Shown: positions 10,627 to 20,160 of the stretch, in pieces | Position numbering within the stretch: the stretch's first letter is position 1 | How the letters are laid out: each line of letters opens with the position of its first letter | Origin: Sorangium cellulosum So0157-2 | GTDB taxonomy: Bacteria > Myxococcota_A > Polyangia > Polyangiales > Polyangiaceae | Length of the DNA stretch: 64,000 bases | Assembly (NCBI RefSeq): GCF_000418325.1 | Contig: NC_021658.1 | Span: forward strand, 13,744,501 to 13,808,500 | Direction: 5' to 3' | Notes under the pieces: generated by a model | The model's database searches: none | Told to the model about the DNA's origin: nothing | Seen by the model: only the letters and a program-made list of their open reading frames with translations | Translations under genes and position numbers: made by a program

Positions 10627-12300
10627 TCACTTCTGGAGCGCGGCGGCGACGAGCGCCGGGTTCAGCCGCGCCTCCGCGGGAGCCGGGGTGTTCTCGAGCA
10701 TCCTCGCCTTGTTCATCGCCTGGGCTGTCGCGTCGTAGGCGGCCCAGAGCGACGGCCCCCCGGCGGATCGGTCGAAGAGCTGCCGATTGCGCGCGAGGTC
10801 GAGGAGGCTCAGGCCGGTCATGCTGCTCTCGAACTCATCGACCTTCATCCCCTGGGCTCGCGCCATGAGGCCGAGCGCCTCCGACGGCCGGGCCCGCCAG
10901 AACTCGAGCGCTCGATCCCATCCGCGCAGAAATGCGACGGTGTCCCGTCCGCGCCGCGCGGCGGCCTCCCTGGTCATGAGGAGCACGTCCGTGATCTCGT
11001 TCGGGAGCTCGGCGCTCGAGAAGATCTTCTTGGCCCCGTCGGCGACGGCCTGGGAAAGGAAGGGCTCCCAGCTGACGGCGGCGTCGACGTTCCCCGCCCG
11101 GAGCGCGTCGGTGGTCTGCTCGAGCGTGAGGTTGACGATCTCGACGTCGGAGGTCGACATCCCCGACCTGTCCAGCGCCCGGATCAGCACGAGATGGCTG
11201 ATGGTGGCCAGGTCGGCCGCCACGCGCTTGCCCTTCAGGTCGCGCATGCTCGCGATCCCGTCGCGGGCGACGATGCCGTCGGCGCCGTTCGAGGTGTCGA
11301 GCGCCATGACCGTCTGCAGGTCGATCCCCTGGTCTGCCAGCCGGAGGGCGCCGAACAAGGTCGATGCGACGATGTCGAGCTTCCCGTCGATGAACGCGCG
11401 CTCCATGTCCACGCCGGTGCTGAAGGTGATGATCTCCGCCTCGACGGGCGCGTTCATCTTGTGCTCGGCCGCGATGTAGAGCGGCGAGTATCCCACCCAG
11501 ACGAGCAGCCCCACGCGGAGCGGCGCGGGCGCTGGCTCGCTGCACGCCGCCGCGAGGAGCACGAGCAGGGCGAGGCAGGCGAGGCGCCGTAGGCGGTCCC
11601 CGCCGCGCGAGCGCGCCGGGGCGAGCAGCGCGCTCGCGGGGCGCGCGAGCGTGGCGCGCAGCACGAGGAGCACGGCCGCGAACAGGCCGAGCGACGCGGC
11701 GCCGGCGATCGCGAGCATCCGGAGCGCGGCGGCGGTCGCGATCGCGTCGACGTCCCGCCGCTGCATGACGAGCTCGATGGCCCCGACCACGTGCTGGGCG
11801 GTGATGCCCCCCGCCGGGCTATGGTACATGGGCCGGACGATCGTCAGCTCGCTCCGCTCGTCCACGAGCTGGACCATCGGCCGGCTGGCGCCCTCGTCGA
11901 GGAAGCTGCGCAGCAGCGGAGAGGCGCTCGACGTCCCGACCTCGGGGCGATAGCTGCTCGCGAGGATCTTGCCGGAGAGGTCGGTGAGGCGCACCCGGCG
12001 CACGCTGGTGACGAGCGCGCAGTTCGCCAGCACGCGCTGCATCGCGTGCGGCGCCCCCTGCTCCAGGAGCGCCCGCGCGCTGTAGTTGAGGAGGTCGGCG
12101 ATGGCGTCCCCGTGCCGCGCCAGCGCGGCCGCCTCCTCCTGCCGCGCCTGATGGTACGCGGCCCCGGCGACGACGAGCGGGAAGGCGACGAAGAGCACGC
12201 CGACGCGCAGCGCGACCCTGGACAGAAGCCCGGCGCCCTGCCCGAAGGACGCGCGTCCCCGCTCCTCCCCTGCGCGCGTGGGCTCCCCCATGCGCGGCAT
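10627..12300 (-). CDS. Membrane sensor fused to NMT1/SsuA-like substrate-binding domain
   Basis: A 557-residue open frame with two halves. Residues 28-49 and 194-217 are membrane helices enclosing a roughly 145-residue extracytoplasmic sensor-like domain (LTDLSGKILASSYRPEV is PAS/Cache-like in style). After an Arg-rich cytoplasmic segment a third hydrophobic stretch ends in LLAAACSEP, a perfect lipobox with Cys253. Residues 261-557 are an ABC-type periplasmic binding domain of the NMT1/THI5/SsuA group (LRVGLLVWVGYSPLYIAAEH). The topology works for one polypeptide, but an internal GTG near 11664 could start a separate binding lipoprotein. No permease or ATPase is adjacent. It follows the Ser/Thr kinase gene by 79 bases. 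Confidence 0.75.
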   Translation of the reverse strand: MPRMGEPTRAGEERGRASFGQGAGLLSRVALRVGVLFVAFPLVVAGAAYHQARQEEAAALARHGDAIADLLNYSARALLEQGAPHAMQRVLANCALVTSVRRVRLTDLSGKILASSYRPEVGTSSASPLLRSFLDEGASRPMVQLVDERSELTIVRPMYHSPAGGITAQHVVGAIELVMQRRDVDAIATAAALRMLAIAGAASLGLFAAVLLVLRATLARPASALLAPARSRGGDRLRRLACLALLVLLAAACSEPAPAPLRVGLLVWVGYSPLYIAAEHKMNAPVEAEIITFSTGVDMERAFIDGKLDIVASTLFGALRLADQGIDLQTVMALDTSNGADGIVARDGIASMRDLKGKRVAADLATISHLVLIRALDRSGMSTSDVEIVNLTLEQTTDALRAGNVDAAVSWEPFLSQAVADGAKKIFSSAELPNEITDVLLMTREAAARRGRDTVAFLRGWDRALEFWRARPSEALGLMARAQGMKVDEFESSMTGLSLLDLARNRQLFDRSAGGPSLWAAYDATAQAMNKARMLENTPAPAEARLNPALVAAALQK

Positions 12301-12379
12301 GATACACGAGCCCGGCCGAGGGTACCGGCTCGCCGGGCGAGGCCTCGAAGCGGGCGGAGCGGGCCGCGGGCGCGGCAGC

Positions 12380-14674
12380 TCAGGGCGCGCGGCGCTCGGC
12401 GGCGGTGAGCGCATCCGAGAGCTCGCGGCTGACGATCCGCGCGCGGAGCGGCGCCTCGGCCGGGAACGTCACGGCGGTGCCCGTCTGCGACGGCGCGACG
12501 TCGGCGCCCAGCCGATCGAGGAGCTCCTGGAGCGCCTTGTCGTCGAGCCCGGCGCCGCTCACCCTGGTCCGGAGCGCGCGGACCCGCAGCGGGGCGAGGG
12601 CGGCGAACGCCGACGGCCCCGGCTCGGCGCGCATCTCCATGTGATAGAGCAGCGCGGCGGCGGCGCCGCTCGCGTCGCGGCCGCGGAACCAGACGCCCAG
12701 GTCCGGCACCTCGAGCGCGGCGCAGCGGGCGTAGAGCGCGCCGAGATCCGCGCCGGCGGCCTGGTAGAGGCGCTCGGCGACGGCGATGAACCTGGGCCGG
12801 ACCTGCGCATCGAAGAAGGCGCGGCCATAGCCATCGCCGAGCGTCACGGTGATGTGGCTGAAGGCGCGGGAGCTCGGGGGGCCGCCCTCCTTGACCGTGA
12901 CGGTCCCGTCGGTCACGCGGCTCAGCGCCGCGTCGAGCGCGGGCGTGAGCCGCCGGCCGGCCGCGATGTCGCCAAGGGACGCGGCGGAGAGCGGCGGGGC
13001 GTCCGCGCCGAGCGCCGGCGCCTGGGCAGCACCGGCGCGCTCGCGCATCGGCGCCTCTGCAGCGCCGGCGGGCTCGCGCGACGGCGCCTCGGCAGCGCCG
13101 TCCGGCGAGGGGCGCGCCTCGGCGCCAGGCTCGCCGCCGCCGCGGGCGAGCCAGAGATCGACCTCCCAGCCGACGCCTTCCAGGGGGCCGAGCGCCGCGC
13201 CGCTCTGGAGGCGTACGCGGCTCTGCTTGCACGCGTCGCTGACGAGCTGGCGCTGCTGCTCCCGGTGGTGCGGCTCGCTCCTCGGATTCGGCTCGCGCTC
13301 ACCCGACCTCCGGAGCGCGAGGACGCCGAGCCCCGCGAGCGCGACGGCGGCGGCTCCGAGGAGGACATGGCGCGCGCCCATGGACGGGCGCCTGCTCCGC
13401 GTCGTCGCGCTCGCCCGCTCATCGTCGACGCCGCGGCCCTCGGGCGCGCGCCGCGCTGGCGTCGCGCTCTCCCAGAGCTTCGCCGTGCTCACCGTCGTCG
13501 CGGCTCGCCGCGCCGGCGCGCCCCCCGCGGCGGCCCCCCGCGGCGGGTCCGGCTCCGCCGCGTCGCGCGCCGGCTCGGCCCGCGGCTCCAGAAGCGGCGC
13601 CGAGGGCGGGGTGCCCTTGGCCGCCGCCGCGCCCCGTCGCTCGGCGAGCTCCATCGTGAGCGTGGGGCCCTCGACGTTGACGGGCTCGCGGGCTCCGGCG
13701 GGGGCCGTCCGGGCGGTCGGGACGCCCGGGCCGCTGCAGAGGATCCGCTCCAGGGGCGCGCGGGCGCGCTCCGGCGCGAGGGGCGCGAGCGACCGCGCGA
13801 GATCGGCGACGGTCTGAGGGCGCAGGTAGGGGCGCTTCTCCAGGCAGCTCAGGATGACGCGCTCCAGCTCGTCCGGGATGTCCGCGCGGTGGCGGCGCGG
13901 CGGCGCGGGCGGATCGGCCACGATGCTCGCGAAGATCGCGGACGCCGCCTCGGCGTCGAACGGCCGCCTGGCCGTGAGCATCTCGTAGAGGATCACGCCG
14001 ATGGCCCAGATGTCGGTCCGGGTGTCGACGTTCCGCGCGCTGCGGACGTGCTCGGGCGACATGTACGGCGGAGAGCCGAGGACCATCCTCGTCGCGGTCA
14101 GCTTGCTGTCCGCGCCGAGCGCGCCCGCGTCCAGGGTCTTCGAGATCCCGAAGTCGATCACCTTGATCTGGCTCGAGCCGTCCTCCCGCTCGGCGAGGAA
14201 GATGTTGCTCGGCTTCAGATCGCGGTGGATGATCCCGAGCGCGTGCGCCTCGGCGATCGCCTCGCACACCTCGAGGACGTAGCCCACGGCGTCCTCGATC
14301 GAGAGCGGCCCGCGCTGCTCGATGAGCTCGGCGAGGTTGATCCCGCGGAGGAGCTCCATGACGAAGTACGGCACGCCCGCCTCGGTCGTGCCGACGTCGA
14401 TGACGTGGGCGACGTGCTGGCTCGTGATGGCGGCCGCCGCCTGCGCCTCGCGGAGGAAGCGCGTCACGTCCTGCGCGTCGCGGTTCTCCTCGGGGAGCAG
14501 GAACTTCAGCGCCACGCGCCGCTTCAGGGTGGTGTGGCGCGCCGCGACGACGACCCCCATGCCTCCCTGGCCGATGACGTGCTCGATGCGGTACTTGCCC
14601 CCGACGATCTCACCGGGTCCCGGGATCCCCCGCAGCGAGCCCGGTCGGTGAGGGCCGCCTCCCGCGCTGCTCAT
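12380..14674 (-). CDS. Transmembrane Ser/Thr protein kinase
   Basis: A 764-residue eukaryote-like kinase. The catalytic domain (about 26-300) is complete: glycine loop GQGGMG (35-40), Lys57 (VALK), HRDLKPSN with Asp152, DFG with Asp174, SPPYMSPE activation-segment end and the DIWAIG helix. An Ala/Pro-rich juxtamembrane region follows, then one membrane helix (435-454). The extracytoplasmic part starts with repeats rich in Ala-Glu-Ala-Pro and Arg-Glu (about 515-550) and ends in a roughly 200-residue globular domain I do not recognise. PASTA or other named sensor repeats are absent. The next gene downstream encodes the sensor/binding fusion, so the two may act together in sensing a ligand; this is inference from adjacency. 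Confidence 0.92.
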   Translation of the reverse strand: MSSAGGGPHRPGSLRGIPGPGEIVGGKYRIEHVIGQGGMGVVVAARHTTLKRRVALKFLLPEENRDAQDVTRFLREAQAAAAITSQHVAHVIDVGTTEAGVPYFVMELLRGINLAELIEQRGPLSIEDAVGYVLEVCEAIAEAHALGIIHRDLKPSNIFLAEREDGSSQIKVIDFGISKTLDAGALGADSKLTATRMVLGSPPYMSPEHVRSARNVDTRTDIWAIGVILYEMLTARRPFDAEAASAIFASIVADPPAPPRRHRADIPDELERVILSCLEKRPYLRPQTVADLARSLAPLAPERARAPLERILCSGPGVPTARTAPAGAREPVNVEGPTLTMELAERRGAAAAKGTPPSAPLLEPRAEPARDAAEPDPPRGAAAGGAPARRAATTVSTAKLWESATPARRAPEGRGVDDERASATTRSRRPSMGARHVLLGAAAVALAGLGVLALRRSGEREPNPRSEPHHREQQRQLVSDACKQSRVRLQSGAALGPLEGVGWEVDLWLARGGGEPGAEARPSPDGAAEAPSREPAGAAEAPMRERAGAAQAPALGADAPPLSAASLGDIAAGRRLTPALDAALSRVTDGTVTVKEGGPPSSRAFSHITVTLGDGYGRAFFDAQVRPRFIAVAERLYQAAGADLGALYARCAALEVPDLGVWFRGRDASGAAAALLYHMEMRAEPGPSAFAALAPLRVRALRTRVSGAGLDDKALQELLDRLGADVAPSQTGTAVTFPAEAPLRARIVSRELSDALTAAERRAP

Positions 14675-14789
14675 CGAGGTGCAGCTTACACGAGCGATCG
14701 GCCGGAGGAGACCCTTTCGCGCGCGCGGAGCGTGCTCCGCGCGGCGCCTCGACGCGCGGATCTCCGCCGGATCTCTGCTTCAGCTCGAA

Positions 14790-17540
14790 TCAGCTCGAGC
14801 ACGCGGCGTAGCGCCGCTCGCCGGCCCGCGCGATCGCGTCCACCACGACCTCGCCCTGCTCGACGCCCACGAGCGCCGCGGACCCCTCCTCCAGCTGGCC
14901 GCGCAGGATGAGCTCGGCGAGCGGCGCCTCGATGAGCCGCGCGATCGTGCGCTTCATCGGCCGGGCGCCGAGCTCGGGATCGAACCCGCCGGCGTCGAGC
15001 AGCGCGTCGATCGCCGCCGGCTCGACCTCGAGCTCCACGCCGCGCGCCTCGAGCTCGCGCTCCAGGCCGCCCAGCAGGCGGCGCGTGATCTCGGCGACGT
15101 CCGCCCGCGTGAGCGGCGAGAAGCAGAGGACCTCGTCGATGCGGTTGTAGAGCTCGGGCGGGAGCGCGGCGCGGGCGGCGGAGAGCATCGCCTCGCCGAG
15201 GCGCTCGGGCGACACGGCCCCGGAGGCGCGCGCGAAGCCGACGGCGCGCTCGGCCCGGAGCGCGCCGGCCTCGGCCGCGCCGAGGTTCGAGGTCATCACG
15301 AGGACGGTGTTCGTGAAGTCGACGCGCCGGCCCCGGCCGTCGGTCAGGCGGCCCTCGTCGAAGACCTGCAGGAACGCCTCGAGCACGTCGCGGTGCGCCT
15401 TCTCGATCTCGTCGAGCAGCACCACCTGGTACGGCCGCCGCCGCACCGCCTCGGTGAGCTGGCCGCCCGCCTCGTGGCCGACGTAGCCGGGCGGCGCGCC
15501 GACCAGGCGCGCGACCGCGTGCGACTCGGCGTACTCGGAGAAGTCGAGCCGCGTCATGGCGTCCGGCGAGTGGAACAGCGCCTCGGCGATCGCCTTCGCC
15601 GTCTCGGTCTTGCCCACGCCGGTCGGGCCGAGCAGGAGGAACGATCCGATCGGCCGGCGCGCGCGCAGGCCGGCCGCGTTCCGGCGCAGCACCCGGGCGA
15701 TGCGCGCGAGCGCCTCGCCGTGGCCGACGACCTTGTCGGCGAGCAGCGTCTCCAGCGCGAGCATCCGCTCGCGATCGGTCTCGAGCAGCCGCTCGACCGG
15801 CAGGTCGGCGAGCTCGGCGACCACCTCGGCGACCTCGGCGGGCCCGACCTGCCGCGCCGGCTCGCGGAGCTGGGCGCGGGCGCCCTCGGGCGGGCGCGCG
15901 CGCCGGCGCGTGCGGGCGCCGGCGAGGTCGAGGATCGAGAGCGCCTTGTCGGGCAGCGCGCGCCCGGGCAGGTAGCGCACCGACCAGGCGACGGCCGAGG
16001 CGAGCGCCTCGTCGGTGAAGGCGAGCCCGTGGTGCGCGCCGAGCCCGACGGCGACGCTCTGGAGCAGCAGGAACGCCTCGTCCTCCTCGGGCTCGTCGAT
16101 CTCGACGACGGTGAAGCGCCGCGCGAGCGCCGGGTCGACCTCGATGCTCTTCCGGTACTCCTCGGGCGTGGCGGTGCCGATCAGGGTGAGCTCGCCGCGG
16201 GCGAGCGCGAGCTTGAGCTCGGCCATCGCCTCGTCGAGCGCGCCGCTGCCGAAGAGCTCCGACATGCCGTCGATGAACAGGATCACCCGCCCGCCGGCCT
16301 CGCGGAGCTCCGCCCGCAGCGCGGACAGGCGCTCGCTCAGCGCGCCGCGCGCGCCCGTGCCGGCGAGCAGCTCCGACGGCACGAGCTCGACGACGATGCG
16401 CGGCTCCCGCTCCTCGAACGCGAGCCGGTGCGCGATGCCGCGCGCGACGGAGGTCTTCCCCACGCCCGCCGGGCCGAGGAGGCAGGGGTTGTTCGCGTGG
16501 CGCTTGGCGAGGACGTCGAGCGCCTGCTCGATCTCGCGCTCGCGCCCGACGATCGGCTCGAGCTCGCCCTGGGCCGCGGCGAGCGAGAGGTTGTGGCCGA
16601 GCGAGGCGAGGGCCGGGAAGCGCGCGCGGTCGAGGGTGAAGCGCGCCGCGACGGAGCTCGCGACGGCCGGGAGCCCCGCGAGCGGCCGCACGACGGAGGG
16701 CGGGACGGGCGAGGCGGCCGCGTCGTCCGCCGTGAGGGCGCGCCGGGGCGCGGGCGTGAGGGCGGCCGGCTCGGCGGGGAGGGGGGCCTCGCCGGCGCTG
16801 GGGGCCGCGATGGGCCGGCGCGGCGGCGGGAACAGCGGCACGGTGACGCCGGGGCCGGCGCCCTTCGAGGGCCGCGGCTCCGGCACGGCGACGCCGGCGC
16901 CCTTCGAGGGCCGCAGGTCCGGCACGGCGACGCCGGTGGCCTTCGAGGGGCGCAGCTCCGGCATGGCGACGCCGGTGGCCTTCGACGGCCGCAGCTCGGC
17001 CGAGGGGCGCGGCGTGCGCTCCGGACCTTCGCCCTCGCCGCGCGTGCGGCGCGCGGGCGCCGTCTTGGCCGGCGCGGCCGGCTTCTCCGGCGCGCCGCCG
17101 TCGTGGATCACGCGGATGGGCGTCCGCCGCGCCTGGACCACGCCGAGGGCGATCTGGAGCGCGGCGGTCCTGAGGCGCGCGAGGTCGACGCCCGACTGCG
17201 TGAGGGCCCGGTGCGCGGCGGAGCTGCGGTCGGACAGGAGCGCGAGCAGCAGGTGGAGCGCCGCGGGCTCCTTGGCGGTCGCGCGCTTGGCGACGTCGCG
17301 GGCGCCGCCCATGGCCCGGCCGATCGGGTCGGGGCCCTCGTCGTCGACCGATCGGCTCGCCTTGAGCAGGGCCTCGTCGTCGAGCCGCCGGTCGCGGAGC
17401 AGCTCCGCGGCGGGGCCTCCGCTCAGGGCGATGGCGGCGAGGAGGTGCACGCTCGACAGGCGCTCCTTGCGCTGGGCGGCGAGGTCCTGCGCGAGCTTGC
17501 GCAGCGTGACGAGCTCGGCGTGGGAGCGAGGGCTGGTCAT
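14790..17540 (-). CDS. ClpA/ClpC-like double AAA+ ATPase
   Basis: A 916-residue Hsp100-type protein. Residues 1-145 are a Clp-N-like double repeat (LSSVHLLAAIAL, ALHLLLALLSD). A linker (180-300) carries four tandem 13-residue units of the form ELRPSKATGVAVP. AAA1 has Walker A GPAGVGKT (356-363), but its Walker B reads ILFIDGMSE: Asp424 is followed by Gly425 where the catalytic Glu is expected. AAA2 is intact, with GPTGVGKT (638-645), LLDEIE (Asp710, Glu711) and MTSNLG as sensor. It should unfold or remodel proteins using AAA2 mainly. No ClpP gene is in the window. The start at 17540 (MTSPRSHAEL) places the N-domain at the terminus; longer frames upstream have no coding character. Confidence 0.9.
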   Translation of the reverse strand: MTSPRSHAELVTLRKLAQDLAAQRKERLSSVHLLAAIALSGGPAAELLRDRRLDDEALLKASRSVDDEGPDPIGRAMGGARDVAKRATAKEPAALHLLLALLSDRSSAAHRALTQSGVDLARLRTAALQIALGVVQARRTPIRVIHDGGAPEKPAAPAKTAPARRTRGEGEGPERTPRPSAELRPSKATGVAMPELRPSKATGVAVPDLRPSKGAGVAVPEPRPSKGAGPGVTVPLFPPPRRPIAAPSAGEAPLPAEPAALTPAPRRALTADDAAASPVPPSVVRPLAGLPAVASSVAARFTLDRARFPALASLGHNLSLAAAQGELEPIVGREREIEQALDVLAKRHANNPCLLGPAGVGKTSVARGIAHRLAFEEREPRIVVELVPSELLAGTGARGALSERLSALRAELREAGGRVILFIDGMSELFGSGALDEAMAELKLALARGELTLIGTATPEEYRKSIEVDPALARRFTVVEIDEPEEDEAFLLLQSVAVGLGAHHGLAFTDEALASAVAWSVRYLPGRALPDKALSILDLAGARTRRRARPPEGARAQLREPARQVGPAEVAEVVAELADLPVERLLETDRERMLALETLLADKVVGHGEALARIARVLRRNAAGLRARRPIGSFLLLGPTGVGKTETAKAIAEALFHSPDAMTRLDFSEYAESHAVARLVGAPPGYVGHEAGGQLTEAVRRRPYQVVLLDEIEKAHRDVLEAFLQVFDEGRLTDGRGRRVDFTNTVLVMTSNLGAAEAGALRAERAVGFARASGAVSPERLGEAMLSAARAALPPELYNRIDEVLCFSPLTRADVAEITRRLLGGLERELEARGVELEVEPAAIDALLDAGGFDPELGARPMKRTIARLIEAPLAELILRGQLEEGSAALVGVEQGEVVVDAIARAGERRYAACSS
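16840..16998. repeat. In-gene 39-bp tandem repeats (Clp linker)
   Basis: About four copies of a 39-base unit (one expanded by six bases) inside the Clp-like gene, encoding ELRPSKATGVAMP, ELRPSKATGVAVP, DLRPSKGAGVAVP and a longer EPRPSKGAGPGVTVP. Unit number probably varies between strains, changing linker length between the N-domain and AAA1. Confidence 0.85.
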
Positions 17541-17935
17541 CCTTGCAGAGGTCTCCAGGCCCCGGGTTCGCATGGCGGGGGCGGGAGGGCCAAATTTCGG
17601 ATCGGAGGTCCCTTGCCCGCCCTGGACGCCGGCGCTGCCGCTCAGCCCTGGCGCTTGCCACGGGCGCCTCGAGCGCAGGAGACGCGATGGCCACCCGCGC
17701 CCCGTCGCGTGCTCGCCTCCAGGCTCCAGCCCCAGGCCGCCCCGGCGTCCGCCAGGACGAGCTCGCGCGCCGCCCTGTCGCATGCGACGCGACGGAGGTC
17801 GGCGGCTCGCCGGAGACGCTCAGCCGACCCCTCGTGCAGGTTCTACGCGCCAGGCACCCCGAGCTCTACGCGCCCCCGGAGCGTGGTACCGAACCTCGGC
17901 CTCCACCCGGCACACGCGGGAGGCCCTGGGTCGGT
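17541..17935. other. Gene-free interval
   Basis: This 395-base stretch separates the Clp-like gene from the downstream end of the next minus-strand gene. I see no convincing frame, hairpin with T-run or repeat. It must contain the promoter of the Clp-like gene, near 17541-17640, but no clear -35/-10 pair stands out. Confidence 0.5.
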
Positions 17936-18595
17936 TCATTGACAGCGGCGCCAGGGGATCAGCCCATCAATATAGTTAAACTTGACGGCCGCTCTTCCCG
18001 TGCCGCCGATCGTGGCGCGGAGCTGCACGTTGACCGTAGCCGAGGTGGCGCCGCACGGGGCGCTGCCCGCTTGTCCCCCGGCAGGGATGGAGAGCAGCTC
18101 GAACACCCCTTCGACGTCCGTGTCGATGTTCTCAAACGTCTTGGAGACGCTGGCCGTGCCGGCCAGTGATCGGCTTGCTTGAACCGTGACGACAGCTGCG
18201 TCTTCGGTATACACGTCACCAAACACATCCAAGGACGGCGCGTCGAACGTGTAGCCCGCTGGATACGTGTACGTGATCTCGACGTCGCAAGCGACGTCGT
18301 ACGTGCCAAAGTCGTCGCGGCCCCCGCGAGCGTCATCGAACGTGAGCGCGTATTCCGTGTTGAGAGCCCCGACCTGCGTATTCATGGTTCCGCAGCCATA
18401 GGCAGCTGCCGTGATCGAGACCTGGCTCGGGTCAGGCACGTCGCCGCCGTCGAGGGCGGCCGGCTGGCCTTCCACCATCTCGCCTTCGTCGGAGGCGTCG
18501 GCGCACGCGACGCACAGGGAGGAACAAAGCAGCATCGCAAGGCACGACCGAACATGACGGTTCAAAAGCTCGCTGGTAAGTTGGAATCGTCTCAT
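17936..18595 (-). CDS. Secreted DUF4360-like protein
   Basis: A 219-residue exported protein. A basic N-terminus, hydrophobic core and LCVACADAS could be a signal peptide or a relaxed lipobox (Cys at about 31). The mature part, with early YGCGT, LTFDDARGG, DVACDVEITYTYPAGYTF and late IPAGGQAGSAPCG, has the paired cysteines and beta-rich layout of DUF4360-type secreted proteins; function is unknown in that family. GC is lower here than in neighbouring genes, which may indicate a different history. It lies 107 bases downstream of the GH18-like gene in the same direction. Confidence 0.7.
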   Translation of the reverse strand: MRRFQLTSELLNRHVRSCLAMLLCSSLCVACADASDEGEMVEGQPAALDGGDVPDPSQVSITAAAYGCGTMNTQVGALNTEYALTFDDARGGRDDFGTYDVACDVEITYTYPAGYTFDAPSLDVFGDVYTEDAAVVTVQASRSLAGTASVSKTFENIDTDVEGVFELLSIPAGGQAGSAPCGATSATVNVQLRATIGGTGRAAVKFNYIDGLIPWRRCQ

Positions 18596-18702
18596 AACGT
18601 CCTCTCAGTGTGACCGGAGAATTCGGCCCATCGCAAACCGCGCGCCATCCGGGTCGCGGCGGCGACGGTGCGTTCCCCCCCGTGGGGCCGCGCGGCGTCG
18701 CT

Positions 18703-19827
18703 TCAGTCCGTGACCAGAGGCCCGATGCGGTCGGCGAACGGCCACCCCTGGCTCTCGTCGATGTGGATCTGCCAGTCGAACGCCCCGCGGAGCGTCGGGT
18801 GGTTGCCCTCGACCTCGTTCCACGTGGGGATCGCCTCGTCGATCGACATGTAGTGCTGCTCGTCCCAGATCCCGAAGCCCACGACGACGTGCGTGGGACC
18901 GAGCAGCCCGACCCACTGGTCCACGTTGTTCACGACGTAGGACTGCTGGTCGAGGTCGGGGCCGTCGTAGTACTGCGGGGCGGCGTAGTCCATGGCGCCG
19001 GCGTCCACCATCGCCTTGCAGAAATCCTTGTCGCGCTGGTTCCAGGGCGCCGGAGGCGCGGTGATGATGAAGCCGGGGAAGCGCCGCTTCAGCTCCAGGC
19101 TGATCCAGATCATCTCCTCGGTGTCGGGGTTCTGGTTGGCCTCGAAGGTGTTCCAGTCGATCCCGTCGAACCCACCCAGGTCGTTGTAGATGCCGACCAC
19201 GCTGTCGACGAACGTCTGCGACTTGCCGCGGTCCGGGAAGCTCATGCCCTGGCCGGCGCCGCCGATGGAGAGGATGATCCTGCGATCCTGGGTCGTCCGG
19301 GCGTACTGGATGTCCTCCTTGAGGTGCGTCGCCGCTCCCCTGCCGTCGCCCGGCGGCGTCCAGGTGACGGCGCCGGTGGTGCCGGGCGGCCCTCCCACGG
19401 GATGCGCGGCGAAGAGGTAGATGAGGTTGTAATTGCTGTTGATGTCGCGGATGCGGACGGGCGACGGCGTCCAGTTGGGGTAGTAGCCGGCGACGACCTT
19501 CGCGGGGAGCGCGCCGACCGCGCCGGGCTCGGGGGTGTCGGCGCAGGCGGAGTAAGGCTCCCAGAAGTACGTGCTGACCGTCGGGATATAGCCGGGATTG
19601 CCGTGCTCGGCGATGTAGGCCGACCCCTGGTAATTCACGATGGCGCCCTCCTCGTACCATTGACCTTCGTGCCATTCCGGATAGTCAGCGCACACGGCAG
19701 ATTCGTTGTGCCCTACATCGGCCTCGCCCTGCGACGACCCGGAATCGAGGCATCCGATCCCGCCCGCGGCGATGGCGACAAGGAGAAAAGACATCCTGGT
19801 AGCAGTGAAGATAGAATTATGCAGCAT
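18703..19827 (-). CDS. CBM5/12 + GH18-like chitinase-type lipoprotein
   Basis: A 374-residue exported protein. The signal ends GGIGC (Cys26, relaxed lipobox). Residues 46-96 are a chitin-binding CBM5/12 module (YPEWHEGQWYEEGAIVNYQG, then YFWEPYSAC). Residues 108-374 resemble a GH18 barrel: VVAGYYPNW, LSIGGAGQG and a fourth strand GGFDGIDWNTFE. In that strand the canonical DxxDxDxE is not intact: Asp221, Asp224, Asn226 and Glu229 are seen, one residue longer than usual. It may be a variant chitinase or an inactive chitin-binding protein. The ATG at 19827, preceded by AAGGG, is preferred to a GTG 33 bases upstream. It is transcribed away from the 21-bp palindrome array. Confidence 0.82.
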   Translation of the reverse strand: MLHNSIFTATRMSFLLVAIAAGGIGCLDSGSSQGEADVGHNESAVCADYPEWHEGQWYEEGAIVNYQGSAYIAEHGNPGYIPTVSTYFWEPYSACADTPEPGAVGALPAKVVAGYYPNWTPSPVRIRDINSNYNLIYLFAAHPVGGPPGTTGAVTWTPPGDGRGAATHLKEDIQYARTTQDRRIILSIGGAGQGMSFPDRGKSQTFVDSVVGIYNDLGGFDGIDWNTFEANQNPDTEEMIWISLELKRRFPGFIITAPPAPWNQRDKDFCKAMVDAGAMDYAAPQYYDGPDLDQQSYVVNNVDQWVGLLGPTHVVVGFGIWDEQHYMSIDEAIPTWNEVEGNHPTLRGAFDWQIHIDESQGWPFADRIGPLVTD

Positions 19828-20160
19828 GGAAGAACCCTTTCGCACATCGGCCCAGAGCACACAGGACAGCTCGCCTCCCGGATCCGGGCAGCTCGTGGAC
19901 TTGATGGCGCGACGGGGACCAGCCCTTCAGACTATTTGATCAGGGCTTGTTCGGCCCGTTCGCTCGTACGCCGCGTGATGATGCGGTTACGAACGGGTTA
20001 ACCATGTACCGAGGCGCGGCATTTCCTGTCGCGCCGAAATCATCCGTGATCGCGGGACCACGGAACCGATGCAAGCCCCATGGCGGGTCCGCCTGGACGT
20101 AACCAGGTTCACCGCGCTGGCGCGGCACCTCCGAGCTCGAGCGGTGGCGTCGCGCGCCCG

